Shown one piece after another: positions 18,806-29,204 of a stretch of 64,000 nt of DNA. Numbering within the stretch: position 1 is the stretch's first letter; each line of letters begins with the position of its first letter. Origin of the DNA: Hetaerina americana (Eukaryota; Arthropoda; Insecta; Odonata; Calopterygidae). The notes under the pieces were generated by a model, which saw only the letters and a program-made list of their open reading frames with translations, was not told where the DNA came from and made no database searches. The stretch lies in contig JAKTNV010000001.1 in the NCBI GenBank assembly GCA_022747635.1, positions 24,638,990-24,702,989 of the forward strand. The letters are read 5' to 3'. The translations under genes and the position numbers were made by a program.

Positions 18806-20203
18806 GCACTCACAATATATCCCGTACAAACATATGCGTACAAAGAGAAATATAGGATTAATGTAAGGTATATGGGGAAGGTGGAAGGGTGCAGATCGAA
18901 AGCATGAAAAAGATTCCTTGTTACATTTTCGTGTCAAATAAATATGTACTTATTTGCACTTTGAACCGACAAATTCAAAAATTTTTGAAGCGAATGAGGG
19001 CGGGGATGGTGGTAAAGGTCGGAAGCAATATTTACGATGTTGAGTGGAATGGAGGGAGAGTGAGAGAGGGAGTGTGGAGAGGTTGCGAAGGAGGGAGCGG
19101 AGTGGTGGGCAGGAGGGAATGGCAGGAGAGGGGCTTGTCGGATGGAGGGGGCGAAAGGTGGAGGGGGATGGAGGAGAGAGAGTGGCCATGATGCGAGCAT
19201 AAGCAAGCTGTCCGAAGGTATTTCGACCGCGCCGATGAGCTTGAATGGCTCAGGGTTTCGCTGGGGCAGGAGGGTATGTGCGTGGGGGTCGTGGGAGCTG
19301 GCGGGACGTTAGGAGGGGACGGAGTGAGAGGACATGGGGGGGAAGCGATTGGAAAGGAGGAGGGAGAAACGGGGAGCATTCGGAGAGGACGTGGGAATCG
19401 GGAGTGCCGTGTTGCGTCGGCTGCAACGCTCATGCGCCTTACACGCCGACACTCAACGCGAAGGCGTCCGACGTCCAGACACGAGGACCTGCACCGCCGG
19501 ACGGATCGATTTCGACTCTTTCTCTCTCCTCCTTTTTGTTCAAATATCCGAAAGCCTCAGATCGGTTTAGATTTGTCACACTGGGGTGTTTATTTGATAG
19601 TGGAAAAAATTTTACGCCCTGAGGGGAAATGCGAGCAAAAATGTCAAATAATTTCAGGGAATAGGGTGAAAATTTGAAAGAAAAAAAAAGAATCCCTGCT
19701 GATTTAACTCGTCATTTCTCACATGAGAAAATATTCCACCTAGTTAGGAAAAATATTTTCAACGTTCGCTTCAATGTTTTAAAAATGTTAATTTTCTACA
19801 CTTATTAGAATGCCTCCACGACGCGTTCAATGCAATTGACGTCTAGGAACCCCCACGTCTGGATTGTACAAATTATGGCTTCATCATCATCAGTAATTTA
19901 ATCCTAAGATTGATTTCACCGCAGAAATACATTCTTTTCTATTCAGTGTTGTTAATTCCCACTCATCCCCTGGTAGCTTCTCTGTTTTACTTCCTTCTAA
20001 GTTTGTCTGCTATAAACTCACCTCTTGGTCTTCCTTGACAAAATCTTCCCTTAAATTTTCCCTCCTTATATGTTTCTAACTAATCCATTTGCCTCAATGT
20101 GTGTGTTTTTTAATCCACATGGCGTATACATTAGGATAGATATGGTTTTAAGTTCAGAAATATGCCTTTGGTTTTAAATATTCTTCTTTATGGTGTGTGA
20201 GAT
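18806..20203. other. No gene recognised; purine-rich block and weak LINE-like stretch
   Basis: 19030-19500 is G/A-rich on the plus strand. Its open frames on both strands are low complexity. 19870-20090 contains CTAAGATTGATTTCACCGCAG and polypyrimidine blocks shared weakly with 1.6 and 29.8 kb, possibly an old LINE 3' end. No gene or RNA is supported. Confidence 0.35.
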
Positions 20204-20480
20204 GGCGATCGCAGTGATCCAGTGGGTAGAGCGTTGAATTACTGACCGGAGGGGCCCGGGTTCTATTCCCTGGCAAGTCTGTGGGTAACTGCAACTCCAC
20301 CCAAGCCGTGATTTTTCGGATACTACATCTTCCTGGGAAACCATAATCGGCACAGGGAAAGGAACTGGCCCACCTACCCTGATGTGTGAATTCCACACGC
20401 CGTCGGGCTTAGTACTGGGTGAACTCTACCATCACCTACCAATCCGACCTTCGGGTTGATTACTGTGTTTATGGTTTTTA
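20204..20480 (+). mobile_element. SINE-A, full length with target duplication
   Basis: Complete copy with head GGCGATCGCAGTGATCCAGT, degenerate box B GGTTCTATTCCC, and full body and tail. TTTATGGTGT occurs just before (20187-20196) and just after (20477-20486), a clean 10-bp target-site duplication. That is the hallmark of LINE-driven retroposition. It is the only copy in the window not embedded in a TA array. Confidence 0.88.
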
Positions 20481-21335
20481 TGGTGTATCAGGTGTTTCTT
20501 TTTGAGGTTCGAACAAGAGCAAGACAAGTCGGTTAAGCTTCAAAATTGGTGCTTCCTTAAAAAAAATGTTTCATACGGTCATAAGTGGCCTACGGTCTTT
20601 TAAATCCAGTTGAAATGGTATTAAAAAAACGTTTACGTTCGGTGAATTTGATTTGTTCACTGCTCATTTCTAAGTAAATAAAAAAAATAAAACTTACCTA
20701 AGGTGTGTGAGAATCAATGTGAAACCAAATTAAGAAAAAGTGTCTCACGCGCCAAAAATTCTATTATTATAATTAATAACGGACTAAAATCGAGCAAAAT
20801 TTAGGAAATGATGAATTGGGTTTTTTAGGGCAGGAAGAGGAATCTTAAAAGCGATATTAGCGTAACGATAGATATTAGGGAAGAGGGTTGATATTAATAG
20901 AAAGGCCTCCACGTTGGGAAGCTGGAACGTTACCCTGCGCACCATCTCGATCCCCGCAATAATGAGATCGAGATCAATATTACTGTCGTGGTTGAAATTG
21001 GTACGTGTGAACCTCGACGTGGACATTGGACATTATCTTCTGTGATCTTTCATAAACTCGAGAAAGAAACTGACGCCGTATTTCACGCGCTTTGGAGACA
21101 CAATTTCCATATATTTATGCGTTACGACCAACACTTGAGTGAATCAATTTACTGACCATGGTAATGGTTAACAGACGAGAAGATATTCACAGATGACTGC
21201 ACTCTATGGTTCAGCCGTCTATGTCATCTAATCGTAAGGAGTGCGCGCGTATTTTTTCGTTGCCACATTTTCACCAATTCCTTCTCGTAGTTCATTCTAG
21301 GCCTTTTCATAACAATTATAACTCTTTTATTTATT
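20481..21335. other. No gene seen; possible SINE-C remnant
   Basis: 20905-20955 contains GGGAAGCTGGAACGTTACC...CACCATCTCGATCCCC, matching part of SINE-C on the minus strand; the remainder of that unit is unrecognisable. Otherwise anonymous. Confidence 0.35.
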
Positions 21336-21780
21336 TTTGAAATTTATTTATGCACCCTGCAAGCCACCGCTAGTGTGTGTGTGGCAGGGGTTGAATGCAC
21401 ACCAGAATAATGTTTACCCGAACATGACCCTACTGGGGTTTAATGCCAGAACACACATTAGACTAATTTTTACCCTAGTATTTTTACCCATACCGCGGTC
21501 GGACAATGTTATTATGATCCCTTATCGTTCGTGGAAAAGATGACATCTTAAATATATCTGTTCTACACTTAATCTCTCTGATTTTATCGGCATGATCTCT
21601 CCTATCATAGAACGATGGGGGCAATAATACATTTTCGACATCACTGCTAAAGAGACTTCATTCCAATTTATTAAATTCATATACGTATAACTCTCATGGG
21701 CATATCGCTTCCTTAGGTCTACGCTAGTGCTAAACCTACTTCGCCATTCTTAATCTACTGACTATATCCCCTCTTCCATC
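21336..21780 (-). mobile_element. LINE-Y 3' fragment
   Basis: Minus-strand LINE-Y tail. The 3' end box lies at 21350-21410 (CCTGCAAGCCACCGCTAGTG as read on +), then the CGCGGTCGGACAA box, ATGACATCTTAAA, and the region encoding PPSYYGRRD at about 21610. The protein-coding part further upstream is decayed. Confidence 0.75.
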
Positions 21781-21787
21781 TCTATTT

Positions 21788-21981
21788 TATTTATTTATTT
21801 ATCGACTTAATTGGGCGAGGTTGAGACTAATAGTCCCTTCTTCCACCTAACCCTTACATTACATTGAAGACAATCACATACAACCAAGCCCTAGATGGAG
21901 GAAAATCCACCTAGGCGGGATTCGAACCCGCGACCTCAGGGTTAGTAGGCGAGGACATTACCCCGCCGCCACCGGGGCCGG
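21788..21981 (-). mobile_element. SINE-B copy
   Basis: The minus strand begins GCCGGCCCCGGTGGCGGCGG, then GTAATGTCCTCGCCTAC and box B GGGTTCGAATCCCGC. A body with AGGTGGATTTTCCTCCATC follows, and the AT-rich tail is AAATAAATAAAT. The same order is found at 55547 and, inverted, at 58843-59014. A tRNA-like Pol III head and A-rich tail support a SINE. Confidence 0.75.
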
Positions 21982-22429
21982 CATCTTTAATCACTAGTGA
22001 CCCTGCTGCTTAAATAGTACAACACTTCCACATGTTCCAGTGTGTTTTTCCCTAGTCAGACTTGGAAATTATATTCCATACTTCAACTTAAGACCATCGC
22101 CCTAGTTTTACTCTTATTTATCTTGTGTTTGCACTTTATCATCACCCTCTTTCTCCATAGTGGTCAGTGTCCTTGTTACATTGAAGTATAGCTACGTCAT
22201 TCCGCTATCATAGCCAACTTTTATACTTTCTCCTTGTATTCACACATCGCCTCTTACAAGGTTGTTAATTGCCTTGCCAATGTACACACTTAGTATCAAT
22301 GGGGATGATTTCATACCTTGACTTACTCAATTTTGATGGCTGGTGTTTTTCCCCTTCTCCTCGCACGTTTAACAGCCTCCCAATTCCTCATCCCTTACTC
22401 TGCTAGATGTGTAAAACGTTTTTATGATA
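21982..22429. other. No gene seen
   Basis: Anonymous AT-rich sequence between SINE-B and LINE-Y fragments. A mild LINE-like polypyrimidine texture near 22100-22400 could be old element sequence. Confidence 0.35.
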
Positions 22430-22795
22430 AGCTGAGTAGCGTACCAAAATTATTTGAGTAGCTACGTAGGGAATCACTCAAGGAGCGAAGAATAAATTAC
22501 AGATTAAATATCTCACATTAATGGGAAGGTCGTCTCTTTTTTTATGATGTTAAAATTTGTATTACCCCTATCGTACTAGTTGGAGAGGTCATGTAAATTA
22601 AATTAGAAAGATTAAGGGTAGAAGAGATTTCAAATATTATTTTTCCCACGAACTCTAAGGGATCAGAAAAATGTTGTCCGACTGCGCTAGGGGGCTGGGG
22701 GAGTATTTTTGTTCAAAAGTAGTCTGATGTGTAGTCACCCCCCACCACACACCCTGGCGATAGCTTGCATGGTACTATGCAAATATAATAAATAC
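22430..22795 (+). mobile_element. LINE-Y 3' fragment
   Basis: Plus-strand tail. GGGAATCACTCAAGGAG (LTKE region) is followed by ATTACCCCTATCGTACTA, CCCACGAACTCTAAGGGATC, CCGACTGCGCTAGGGGG and the end box CACACCCTGGCGATAGCTTG. It ends with AATATAATAAATACT. Confidence 0.72.
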
Positions 22796-22834
22796 TGTAC
22801 GTGCCGGTGCTATTAAATATTATTTGGATGTAAA

Positions 22835-23055
22835 CATTAAAAATAAAATGGTATACTCCCAACCCTCACTCAAATTTGTACCCTTTCCGCCAAGAGAACA
22901 GATATATTTAAGATGTTCTTTTTTCCACGAACGATAAGTGGTTAGAATAACATTCTCCGACTGCGGTAGGATCATATCTGTGTCTAAATTAGTCTGGTGT
23001 TTATTCACCCCCTGCCATACACCCCTGGCTGTGGCTTGCAGGATGCTAAAATATC
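22835..23055 (+). mobile_element. LINE-Y 3' end, second copy in tandem orientation
   Basis: Contains AGAACAGATATATTTAAGAT, CCACGAACGATAAGTGG, CCGACTGCGGTAGG and CACCCCTGGCTGTGGCTTGC, the same blocks in the same order as the copy just upstream. Only the untranslated tail is present. Confidence 0.72.
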
Positions 23056-23454
23056 AAAAATATAGAGCTTTCAGCCTCTGCCACACACCGTGTTGTCCAG
23101 ATCGAGAATTAATTTTCAGCTAGCGTCAAGATATTCAGGAAGAATCATCTAAAATCCTGATGAGCTCCTATCCTGTGCATATGCTGAGGAAGAAGCTGAA
23201 AGGCTGTTCTTGCTACTGACGCGATTGAATTGATCTCACGGTTCCCCCCTGACCGACAGTTTACCTTACTTGTTTGTCATGGATAATTATGAGAAACAAA
23301 ATAATTGAGACAGTTAACTACAGGAACGTGCTTCACTATATCCAAGTGTGATCTACTTCTCTAAGCGTAAAGGACGAGCTTCAAGTAACAAGGACAATAA
23401 AATAAAGGTTAGATATAATAATGAAAACATACCTACTTAGAATTAAATACAGGA
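23056..23454. other. No gene seen
   Basis: Anonymous sequence; no shared repeat or coding frame noticed. Confidence 0.4.
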
Positions 23455-23960
23455 AAATACTATTTTCTCCCTCTAGCGCGGTCGGATGATTAATCTATTT
23501 CCATATCGTTCGCGGAAAAAGTGACATCAGAAATCTGTCGGTTCTATACTTGATCTCTCTAATTTTTCTGCCATAATGTTTTCTACCGTAGTACGATGGG
23601 GCTAAAAAACATTTGCAACATCATCGGTAAAGAGGCCTCCTCCCAATTCAAGCAAGAGATAGAATAGAACTTGACCATAGATCAGATTGATCAGTTTACC
23701 CTAAAACCGTTTACAAATCTAGCTCCTCTAAGCCTCACACTATCCAATTCCGCAATCAATCCAACTTCCTAAGGATTCCATATTTTACTATCGGCATATC
23801 CTAAATGGGGTCTAACCAACGAAAGATAACACTGCTTTTTCATCTTCTCGGCACAGTTTCCCAATACTCTTCAAGTAATACCTATAATAACTTAGCTTGT
23901 TTGTTCAAGCGATATTCAAGAGGGATCATCGAAAAACTGGTAGATCACAATCGAGTGCGT
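23455..23960 (-). mobile_element. LINE-Y 3' fragment
   Basis: Minus-strand fragment with the CTAGCGCGGTCGGATGATTA box, the GATCTCTCTAATTTT and TAGTACGATGGGGC blocks, and the coding region around AGCTCCTCTAAGCC (QRRGAR), CCAATTCCGCAATCAATCC and CTAAATGGGGTCTAACC (RPHLE). It is decayed upstream, ending about 23880-23960. Confidence 0.75.
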
Positions 23961-23999
23961 GCGACTTTGTCTATCCGTCCTCTCAAATCTCCGAGCTCG

Positions 24000-25350
24000 C
24001 TCTCGAGATTATGGGAAATAACTTGGCGCCGATATTAAGCGAGACGCGGGGGGGGGGGGAGGATGTACTCGGAGCGCGGGGGGGGGGGGGGGCGTGCCCG
24101 CCATTCCCGCAGCCGCCTCTCCCCAGACGTCGACGATGTTGTCTCCCGAATGCACGCGGCACGCCGAGAGGAGAACAAAGAACGTGGAGGGAAGACGTTT
24201 TCACGATCGGCGAAGGGAGAAGTAAGTGGCCGGGGGAAGGAGAATGGCGGAGGGCGATGATTGTAAGGGGGAAGGAGTGAGAGAGGTGGAAAACACGGGC
24301 CGGAGGGGGCATCGTTTGGCGGCGGAGGATGACAGCAGCCGCTACTCCCTCCACCGCCCCCGCTTTTGATGTGCTGAAGGGAGGCGGGCCCGGAGCAAAA
24401 GGATCTGGGGGAGGGGGGAAATTCCCGCCCCCCCCTAGGCCCGGTGGGCGGTCCCTCACCGCATCGACCCGACTGGGGAGGGTTGGGAAGGGAAGGGCGT
24501 GGCTTAGAAACCCTTCCCCGCCCCCTTTTCCAACTGGAAGGGACGTAGGAAGGGATGGGGTCGACTTTGCGTGTGTGTGTGTTGCACACCGCCCCCCCCC
24601 CCTCCGCCGCCACCCCTCCCATACTGAGCGCTTCCTTCTTTCCACCCGAGTCTCCTCGCTACCGCTCTCCGCATAGCCAGTAGCTCATGAGAGCATTTGC
24701 CATTAGGACGTCTGACGACTTTGGAACCGAAAGGAAGCACACCTCGACGTTTTTAACGCGCGCTCTCTTCTTACTCTCCCTCTCTCATCCCGTCTCCGCC
24801 GCGGTGTTGGGACTCGAAACCGGCGGGGAAAGACGGTAGATTCCCCACTCCCCCCCCTGACACCCCCAGAACGAACATCGGAACTCCCTTTTAACAACGA
24901 CCCTTTCGGTGAGAGTAGTTCTCCCGTTGAAATCCCTCGCCGAACGGCGAATCATCATCCAGCCCCTCTCTCTCTCTCGCGAGAGGAGGAGATTCGACCA
25001 TGCAGTCGTTCCGGGTGGGTGATTGCGGACCTCGCGGAGGCCCCATGGACCCAACGGCCTTCCACCACGCCGCGCCGCCCCTCCTAATGGGCCCGCGCCA
25101 CCGACCCTTCGGAGGATTCCTCTGCGACGATGACCCTTCGCCGCCGCCCCCGGCCTCGCCGCCATCCACGCCCACGAGGACCGGACATCGAGAGACGGCG
25201 TCCTCAGACTGCGGTGCCGGTGAGTTTCACGTCGCCGGCGACATCGACTCCTCTCACGCAGTGACTTTGTCGCAGTTCTGTTTTCACGCTCGTGCGACTG
25301 TCTCCTCCACCCGTTTCAATCTCATGGCCGCGGCGGCATGCTGAGGGCGA
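24000..25350. promoter_or_regulatory. GC/CpG-rich island around a candidate first exon
   Basis: About 1.35 kb is strikingly GC-rich compared with the AT-rich surroundings. It has many CpGs, two long G runs (24048-24059 and 24078-24092) and a GTGTGTGTGT/C-run patch near 24570-24600. It spans the candidate start codon at 25000, consistent with the 5' end of a gene transcribed on the plus strand. No TATA box is obvious near the exon. The island character is seen; the promoter role is inferred. Confidence 0.5.
25000..25219 (+). CDS. Candidate first coding exon, unidentified protein
   Basis: An ATG at 25000 in acceptable context (GACCATGC) opens MQSFRVGDCGPRGGPMDPTA, HHAAPPLLMGPRHRPFGGFL, CDDDPSPPPPASPPSTPTRT and GHRETASSDCGA. 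The exon would end at 25219 before a strong 5' splice site, GCCG|GTGAGTTT, in phase 1 (73 codons plus one base). His/Pro-rich starts with this texture are common in developmental transcription factors, but I do not recognise the protein. No matching downstream exon was found in the following 39 kb of repeat-rich sequence, so the intron may be long or the next exon lies outside. What supports it is the start, the donor site, the GC island and non-repetitive coding-like composition. What is missing is homology. The open frame in other phases here is compositional. Confidence 0.45.
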
Positions 25351-26094
25351 TTAAGCCGGTGTTCTTTCAAAGTCGTGCCCGTTGACGCGGGAGTCTGTCT
25401 GTCTGGCGCCTGGATGGCTACACTTGCGAGGGAAATGATACGTAGATATTACAAATCGTGCGTGTTATTACATAAATACCGACGTGTCGAGCGGGTTCGA
25501 GGAGATTGGATTGGGAATGCACACGAGAGTCAATGTGTGTATAGTCAATGTGTCACCTTAGTGTATCGTATCATGTATCAATGAAGAGCCATGAGATAAA
25601 TTGTATTAATCATTCGTGCGTATTTCGTAGAAAGAGTATGAAGTGATTATAAAGTTTTTAAGTGCTCTTTAATGAACGTTAATTTTTTTAAACTTGCTTT
25701 TTGAGAACAATTTCGGACCAGTTCTGAGATGTCAATTTTTTTAAACCATGCGATTTCGACTTTATTTTCGCACATATTAATTAATATAATTTTAACAAAA
25801 ATTTTTAGGTGCTTTAATGTTATTGTTTTTACAACTATGATACGATTGGGCACATCATATGATTTTTTTGTGAGAACCACACGTATTTTGGAGCCATTAA
25901 TCCACAATTATTCTGATGGAAATCCTCCAGTGTCGAAAAAGAGTACGTAGAATATAATATTGGAACTACGATGTCAATTTCTATGACAACTAAAAAAACG
26001 TTAAAACCGTATTTAATCCTCTTCAATTGATGAGAGTGCAATTAAGACTACGAACTCATCAAAATGACACACATGCTTGTCATCTCGAGGTAAC
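25351..26094. other. No gene seen
   Basis: AT-rich anonymous sequence after the GC island, presumably intronic if the exon at 25000 is real. Confidence 0.4.
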
Positions 26095-26265
26095 CTCCTT
26101 AACGTTTTAACCTTTAAGATTTAATATTTTTCACGAACGATAAAGGATTTGAATAAAATCATCCGACCGCGCTAAGAGTGTAAAAGTATTTTGGATTAAA
26201 ATTAGCTAGGTGTGTAATCAACCCCCGTCACATAACACACCCTACATTTATTTACAGGTTACCAT
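26095..26265 (+). mobile_element. LINE-Y 3' end fragment
   Basis: Contains CACGAACGATAAAGGATTTG, CATCCGACCGCGCTAAGAG and GGTGTGTAATCAACCCCCG, the LINE-Y untranslated tail. The terminal GCTTGCAGG box is lost. Confidence 0.65.
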
Positions 26266-26769
26266 GTATGTATAAAATGTTATCCTCGCGCCACGTCGCA
26301 CGCTGGAAAACGTCGCATCATCACAGACAGATTTTCGAGTTCTGGGGAGCGCTGGGTGCAGAATGTCCTATGCACAATATACGACTCCTAAAAATTAAAA
26401 AGACCATTCGTTTTTAACGCTCACGAGGAAGTAATGAATTTAGCCACAAATTACATTGTTAGGTGAAACCACAGCTGAGAAGGTTTTCAGGGAAATGTAC
26501 CACCAAACCGATCGCTGTTAAGTAAGAATCATTTTCACCTCGAACAACACGAGACTAAAACAAGAGTAAAATGAAATACTGCAAAAATGAACTTCCGAAT
26601 GCAATCAATCAATCGCCGATTAGTTTAACGGCCGGTGACCTTATCACCGCACACTCTTGTGGTGGCTCTCAGGGTTAGATGTAGACGTAGACAGAGGTAG
26701 GAGAGACGTGGAGCAATGGCAAAATTCTAGTCAAGCAAAACGATTTAAGGAACTTCCCCACTTATCCCT
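26266..26769. other. No gene seen
   Basis: Anonymous sequence; no feature supported. Confidence 0.4.
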
Positions 26770-26945
26770 AAAAACAGCGATTCCCACCCGAACGCCTACT
26801 GCATCAGGAACTCCGATAGGACCAGACCAGAACCCCATATTGTCTGGGCGTTTGCCCTATCTTATAAAACTGCTTCGGTGCGACATCGTCCACCCCTTCA
26901 GCTGTAGTGGTTGTACAATTTCACATGGGATATAATAACGAACGA
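26770..26945 (+). mobile_element. Small LINE-Y-like coding remnant
   Basis: CCCGAACGCCTACTGCATCA, then GGAACTCCGATAGGACC, reads RTPTASGTPIG. The same block occurs at 29215-29250 and, inverted, at 27990-28025, in each case next to LINE-Y coding sequence. Only a short piece is present here. Confidence 0.45.
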
Positions 26946-27511
26946 AAGTGTAAGTGACGAACGTGTACCTTTCCAGTGTTAGTGAAGGAGAAGTTGAAAG
27001 AAAGACCACTAGTGGGTTGGCAATTGGCCGTAAATTAAGAAGAGAAACTAAATTAAATTAACTTAACTTAAGGGCTGGAACATGTTGCCCATTATCACGT
27101 CAACACGACGGAACATGTTAACTAATCCTAAAAATTTTAAAATTAAACATCATACTATAACTCTGGTCTACAAACTACTTTTTTTTTTTGCATATACAAT
27201 TTATATTTATGTATATATATATATATTTTTTTTTTTCAGTCTTTTTTTTAATTGGTTTTTTTCTTATCTTTTTTTATATTATTAATTTTGTTTTTTTTTC
27301 TGTTTTTTTTTAATATTATTATTATTATTTTTTTTCCTCCGATAGGCATTTGGTTGCCCGACAAGCCCGTTACATTGATTCGAGCCTGGGCCATCTGGCA
27401 AAGAAATTATTATTTTAATTATAATTATTATTTGATTAAATACTAACAAGTATTGTAATACTTAAAATATAAAAATAAGAAGTAAAAGTCATAGGAAAGA
27501 ATTCGGTTTTG
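26946..27511. other. No gene seen; T-rich tract
   Basis: 27180-27340 is extremely T-rich with a short TA run. No gene. Confidence 0.5.
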
Positions 27512-28140
27512 TTACCGAAATATGATTTCTTTTGGAAGTCTGTAGCTCGGACGGCGTTTTCTATGTAGGGAGTAATCCCATATGTTTTTTGTAAGCGTGT
27601 TACGTGGAAGGGACCTCTCGAGTCGTTCAGCTTGCGCTCGAATGAAGTCGTGTACCTTAGGTATTTTGTGTGCGTTTCTGATCTCCTTGATTGGTACGAG
27701 ATTACATTGGTTTGTGAGGTAGCGAAGTGTTTTATTCTGGAATGTTTCTAAGCGATTTCTGTCTGTTTTTGTCGCGTTTCCGAAAATTTCGCAACCGTAC
27801 AGCATCCTGGGGCGAACATACCTAACCAATGTCAGATAACATTTCTCTTTAACCTTTTATTACATGTACTTAGTACTCATCTAATAAATCCTAATTTTTT
27901 GTTAGCTTGAGCACATATTCCATATGTGTTTAACCCAGGAGTGATCGTGAGTGAGAGTAACGCCTAAGTATTTTATAGAGTCTACCCATTCCTATCGGAG
28001 TTCCCAATGCAGTAGGCGTTCGGGAGAGAAATGATCTTTTTCCAAAAATGTATCACTGCCCCAACTCTACGGTTTGCAGGATACTGAATGAAAAAAATCT
28101 TTCTTAGCGAAGTTTGGTTAAGTAATCGTGTTTTTTTATC
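27512..28140 (-). pseudogene. Chimeric LINE: LINE-Y 5' part joined to jockey-like C-terminus
   Basis: On the minus strand, 28025-27830 reads decayed LINE-Y sequence (SRTPTA, TPIG, YLGVTL, SWVKHI, KEKCYLTLVR). From 27829 to 27512 an open frame continues as YVRPRMLYGCEIFGNATKTD, RNRLETFQNKTLRYLTNQCN and IPKVHDFIRAQAERL, ending in RRRPSYRLPK-like sequence. The second part is the C-terminal region typical of jockey-clade reverse transcriptases and unlike the RPHLEYAASIWDPH continuation of other LINE-Y copies here. The join falls at the homologous VR(x)VRP position. It could be template switching, recombination, or a distinct LINE family that resembles LINE-Y only upstream. Confidence 0.65.
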
Positions 28141-28728
28141 AAAATTATGCTTAATTATTCTCATCGGTCAGTGAAATTCATTTGTGTGAACGATGTACAG
28201 GGTGAAATCGGTGATGTCGCAAAATTGACTTTTATCTTCGTAAAACGGGCACCGGTCTTTCGCAGCTTCGTCTCGCGTATCCGCGGGATGAACCGAATGC
28301 GGCAAGTCCCCCTCTCGTGCCCCGGGAGCACTCTCCTTATTCACGGCGAAAAAAAAGCATAGGAGGCATAAATATATTACTCTCTTCGAGAAAATAAAGC
28401 ATCATCTACGAACTCATTAGAAAAAATATTAGGCTGTGATTGGAAACGTCTGTGTCGTCGGAATATTATTATTTGGTAGTCTACTGTTTAATATAGGTTT
28501 TGGATACTTTTTCCTCTCCCTCCGTAGTAGTAGTTTTGAGGGGAGGCGACCGACAGCTAAGGTCATTTGCGCCATAGGGGATGGATAGGAAAGGATGAAG
28601 GGTGGAGAGAAACCCGGCGTCGGCATTAGCCTACTCTTTACGAAAGGCGCCAAGGGGTCCGCAGTTTAACGTCCCATCCGACGGACGGCGTACTCACTCA
28701 AAGTGCCCTCCACAAAGCACCTCAAGTA
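28141..28728. other. No gene seen
   Basis: Anonymous sequence. Short open frames are not supported by any repeat or splice context. Confidence 0.4.
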
Positions 28729-28830
28729 GGGATCGAGATACCTCTGAAAAATATTCAACACCGCCGGGATTTGAACCCGCGCCCTCACGGTGGGAAGCCA
28801 GTACGTTAGCCCCCGCACCATCTCGATCCC
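28729..28830 (-). mobile_element. SINE-C, best copy
   Basis: A 102-bp unit bounded by GGGATCGAGAT (28729-28739) and its exact inverse ATCTCGATCCC (28820-28830). The minus strand reads GGTGCGGGGGCTAACGTACT, GGCTTCCCACCGTGAGGG, then box B GGGTTCAAATCCCGG. It resembles a tRNA gene extended by about 30 bp. A second copy lies at 10341-10442 and a remnant near 20.9 kb. Confidence 0.7.
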
Positions 28831-28841
28831 CTCTCCCTCCG

Positions 28842-29197
28842 TCTGCCTAACATTTTCCCTTCTATCACAGCCCTCTGAACGCCTCATTGCCATTCTAAAT
28901 GATCTGCATCCATAACTTCAGCCTCAATTGGATATATCACAAAGATACTCTCTTTCCTACGCCCACCACTTCCTCGTTTATTTTCCTTTCTGACCATTTT
29001 ACCTTTTCCATCCTTCTCCAAAACCACATTACCTCAAAAGCCTCCAACCTACGCCTATTATCCTGCTTCCATGCTCACGTTTCCGCGCCGCACAAATCCA
29101 CACCCCATGTAAAATTTTCACTAATATTACCTGACCGTCTTTCTCGATGTCCCCGTCGTCAACCACATTCTCCTTGCGAAAGCTTCTTTGCTTGACA
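28842..29197 (-). mobile_element. LINE-X 3' fragment
   Basis: On the minus strand it corresponds to the region from RRMEKVKW back to the IKR...TL segment of the 14.8 kb copy: blocks CTCAAAAGCCTCCAACCTAC, CATGCTCACGTTTCCGCGCC, and TCTTTCTGACCATTTTACC. The frame is broken. A 5'-truncated old copy. Confidence 0.75.
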
Positions 29198-29204
29198 TTT
29201 CTGG

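Noticed and set aside
19032..19622. Open frames of 125-133 codons on both strands
   Set aside because: Purine/pyrimidine asymmetric block gives Gly/Arg-rich or Pro/Ser-rich frames in all phases; no other support.
24035..24645. Overlapping 195- and 220-codon minus-strand open frames
   Set aside because: Pro/Ser/His-rich frames in several phases at once across the GC island; typical composition artefact.
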